From contig NZ_JAGRPU010000009.1 of the NCBI RefSeq assembly GCF_024606225.1, positions 97,592 through 161,591 of the forward strand: a stretch of DNA of 64,000 nt, in the 5' to 3' direction. This document shows positions 62,298 to 64,000 of this stretch, piece by piece. Each line of letters begins with the position of its first letter. Position 1 is the stretch's first letter. Both the position numbers and the translations under genes were made by a program. The notes beneath the pieces are model-generated. The model saw only the letters and a program-made list of their open reading frames with translations, ran no database searches and was not told the DNA's origin. Source of the DNA: Endozoicomonas sp. ISHI1 (GTDB taxonomy: Bacteria; Pseudomonadota; Gammaproteobacteria; Pseudomonadales; Endozoicomonadaceae).

Positions 62298-63584
62298 ATG
62301 AGCATCGAGAAGTGCTGGGCTATTGCGGGTCTGCTTGTTCCATTGACAGCAGGCTGTCTGCAGGTGCAAGCTCATACGACGTATGACGTTAAACAGTCAA
62401 CAGCAAAAGTGAATGTTCGATTGGAGCATGTGATTACTGTAGATCCGAACCGGATGCCGGAAATTATTACACCAGTCCCTACATCCGTGAGCAGTGTCCT
62501 GCCACAATCAACCCCCATCCCCACAAACGGCTCTGCCCCGGCAGTGAGTTACTGCAAGCCTTACATTGCTGGGAGTGTTTCATGGAACAGGAACGGTATC
62601 CTGGCTTTGGGAATCACTGCCGGTCAGGGCAAAAGCGGGTGTCCAACTTCAGGAGCCATACAAATTTTTAGTGTGAGTTTCGTGACAGAGCCGAGGCTCC
62701 GGCGAACCCTTCATACAGCAAATAATCCGGTGAAGAGCATCGACTTCAGCCACAGCGGCCAGCTGGCAGCCGTGGAGGGTGATCAAGAGGTCAGGATTTA
62801 TGATGACCAGTCGTTCGCACATCTGGAAACCCTGTCCAATTCAACAAAGCCGATACAGACTCTTGTCTACAGCCACGACGGCACTCTTCTTGCCTTCGGG
62901 GGTGGGGTGATTCAAGGTAGTACTGTTAAGGGTGAGGTCATGGTTTATAGAGTGAAGGATCCGATCACCCACCTTTACACCCTCGACGATAAGTCAAACG
63001 GAGCAAGTGTTCTTGCCTTCAACAAAGACAGCACCCAGCTGGCAATCGCGGGGATTACCACACGAGCCTCGGTTTATAACACGACGAGTTCCGACCTCTT
63101 GCAAAGCGTGTTTTTTCCGGCAGAAATACGTGGCATTGACTACAGTGACGATGATGACCAGCTGGTAATCGTGGGAGCTAATGAATTCGTCAGGGTTTTT
63201 AGCATGAAAGCCGGAAGTGGCTCCAGGTACACTCTCGATTACCTCTTGCCCGTGGGAGACGGTGTAACCAGAGTTGCCTATAATCGCGGCGGCACTGAAT
63301 TTGCCGTTGGGGTGTTTGACGGGACGGTCAGAATTTTTGATACGAACGACCTGTCCGCTTCTCCGCAAATCCTACCCTATGTTAGCAGAGCTAAGGTGTT
63401 GGACCTTGCCTTCAGTCCCGACGGCACTAAGCTGGCAGTCAGCTGGAATGATGGCAAGGTCAGTATTTATCGGGTCAGTAAAAAAGCCACTGTAGAAAAT
63501 GATGCAAATTATTTGACTCCTGCAAGCCTTCCTTTAGCTATGTTATTCGCAGCTTTTCTTGGAGGGGTGCTATTGCCAAGATAA
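62298..63584 (+). CDS. WD40-like beta-propeller lipoprotein
   Basis: The ATG at 62298 has GGAG 8 nt upstream and gives a lipoprotein signal (CWAIAGLLVPLTAGCL); upstream in-frame starts (62202) would bury it. The 428-aa product has several WD40-type blades, for example VKSIDFSHSGQLAAV, TLVYSHDGTLLAF, VLAFNKDSTQLAIAG, VLDLAFSPDGTKLAVSWN. A hydrophobic C-terminal segment (LPLAMLFAAFLGGVLLP) is an unusual second anchor for a lipoprotein. It is divergent from the type I secretion genes. Confidence 0.75.
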   Translation: MSIEKCWAIAGLLVPLTAGCLQVQAHTTYDVKQSTAKVNVRLEHVITVDPNRMPEIITPVPTSVSSVLPQSTPIPTNGSAPAVSYCKPYIAGSVSWNRNGILALGITAGQGKSGCPTSGAIQIFSVSFVTEPRLRRTLHTANNPVKSIDFSHSGQLAAVEGDQEVRIYDDQSFAHLETLSNSTKPIQTLVYSHDGTLLAFGGGVIQGSTVKGEVMVYRVKDPITHLYTLDDKSNGASVLAFNKDSTQLAIAGITTRASVYNTTSSDLLQSVFFPAEIRGIDYSDDDDQLVIVGANEFVRVFSMKAGSGSRYTLDYLLPVGDGVTRVAYNRGGTEFAVGVFDGTVRIFDTNDLSASPQILPYVSRAKVLDLAFSPDGTKLAVSWNDGKVSIYRVSKKATVENDANYLTPASLPLAMLFAAFLGGVLLPR

Positions 63585-63650
63585 GCAACAGTTGTTCTGA
63601 CCGGGACGCCTGACTCAAAACTGAAAGCTTGCCTCAAAGCCCGGGGGTTG

Positions 63651-64000
63651 TCATCCCTGACCTACCATAGTCAAAGGCTTCGGAGTTGTCAGGTTCTGTC
63701 CCACTCTCTGGGTTGCCGATGGCATAAACGACGGACTCTCGCCACTGCGATGGCCTGACAGGGCACTGAGGTCCTGCACCAGACGCTGGTAGTGTCGGTT
63801 CAGCTCTGTGTCGTTCAGGCTTGCCACCTCTTGCTGCTTATTCTTCGCTGTATCCGTGTCAGCGTCGTCTTTCCCGCCTCCGGCCAGGCTGCTCAGGTAA
63901 TGTACCAGCCGTTGCCCTCTGCGAATGATCCTGTTCAGAAAGCTCAGGGCTTCGTGGTTTCCATCGGCACTGTCACTCTCGGCCAATGAACTATCGTTGC
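63651..64000 (-). CDS. C-terminal part of an unknown protein, 5' end outside window
   Basis: The frame is open at the right edge. At least 115 residues are visible, mainly helical and polar, with two related blocks (RLVHYLSSLAGG and RLVQDLSALSGH), a small internal repeat. No family recognised. Confidence 0.6.
   Translation of the reverse strand, partial: NDSSLAESDSADGNHEALSFLNRIIRRGQRLVHYLSSLAGGGKDDADTDTAKNKQQEVASLNDTELNRHYQRLVQDLSALSGHRSGESPSFMPSATQRVGQNLTTPKPLTMVGQG

Noticed and set aside
1..64000. CRISPR array or prophage module
   Set aside because: No regularly spaced repeats and no phage structural, integrase or packaging genes were seen.

Overview
The window looks like a chromosomal segment of a marine, host-associated gammaproteobacterium, most likely Endozoicomonas or a close relative in Oceanospirillales. 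That placement is an inference. It rests on a complete cbb3 oxidase cluster, HemN, PdxB and a DUF3080-type lipoprotein sitting beside AT-rich blocks of secreted or effector-like proteins (OTU-like protease, CNF/BLF1-like deamidase candidates, ankyrin proteins, NlpC/P60-like protein) with many paralogues and decayed mobile elements. No rRNA or tRNA gene and no CRISPR array was seen.

Layout. 1-5 kb: the 3' part of a giant coiled-coil protein, then an autotransporter-type outer-membrane barrel. 5-6.6 kb: hemN with an FNR/ANR-like box upstream. 6.8-9.8 kb: three genes that share a leader and a ~45-residue N-terminus (MTYG...) but have unrelated C-termini, with a DUF3605-like gene between the second and third. 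9.8-11.2 kb: a strong hairpin, an internally deleted IS3-type remnant and a small coiled-coil gene. 11.2-20.1 kb (all minus): ccoNOQP, a terminator, then ccoGHIS and a TauE/SafE-like membrane protein. This is the high-affinity terminal oxidase with its copper/heme assembly genes.

20.9-28.4 kb is an AT-rich accessory block. It holds two inverted ankyrin paralogues, a 682-aa unknown protein and fragments of a second copy of it, an OTU-like protein, and a CNF/BLF1-like cassette between direct repeats. 28.5-36.7 kb is housekeeping/efflux: an ABC-2 exporter with an HlyD-like lipoprotein adaptor, a DyP peroxidase, two MATE transporters, an alpha/beta hydrolase and TusA.

36.9-47.9 kb is a second AT-rich block. 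Four tandem paralogues (~463 aa, no recognised family) with a shared upstream element are interspersed with two secreted proteins, remnants of a REP-associated (RAYT/IS200-like) transposase, an inverted copy of the CNF/BLF1-like cassette and an ankyrin-like protein. 47.9-51.5 kb returns to ordinary chromosome (conserved hypothetical, DUF3080 lipoprotein, pdxB, DsbB-like membrane protein). 51.7-56.1 kb is again accessory (NlpC/P60-like and three hypothetical proteins). 56.4-61.7 kb encodes a type I secretion ATPase and adaptor followed by a PP2C phosphatase-Ser/Thr kinase fusion. 62.3-64 kb has a WD40-like lipoprotein and the C-terminal part of another unknown gene.

The most notable unexplained items are the shared-N-terminus MTYG family with its conserved leader, the four-gene paralogue array, and the duplicated LSGC-motif cassette that appears to have been inserted into a relic of the 682-aa gene.
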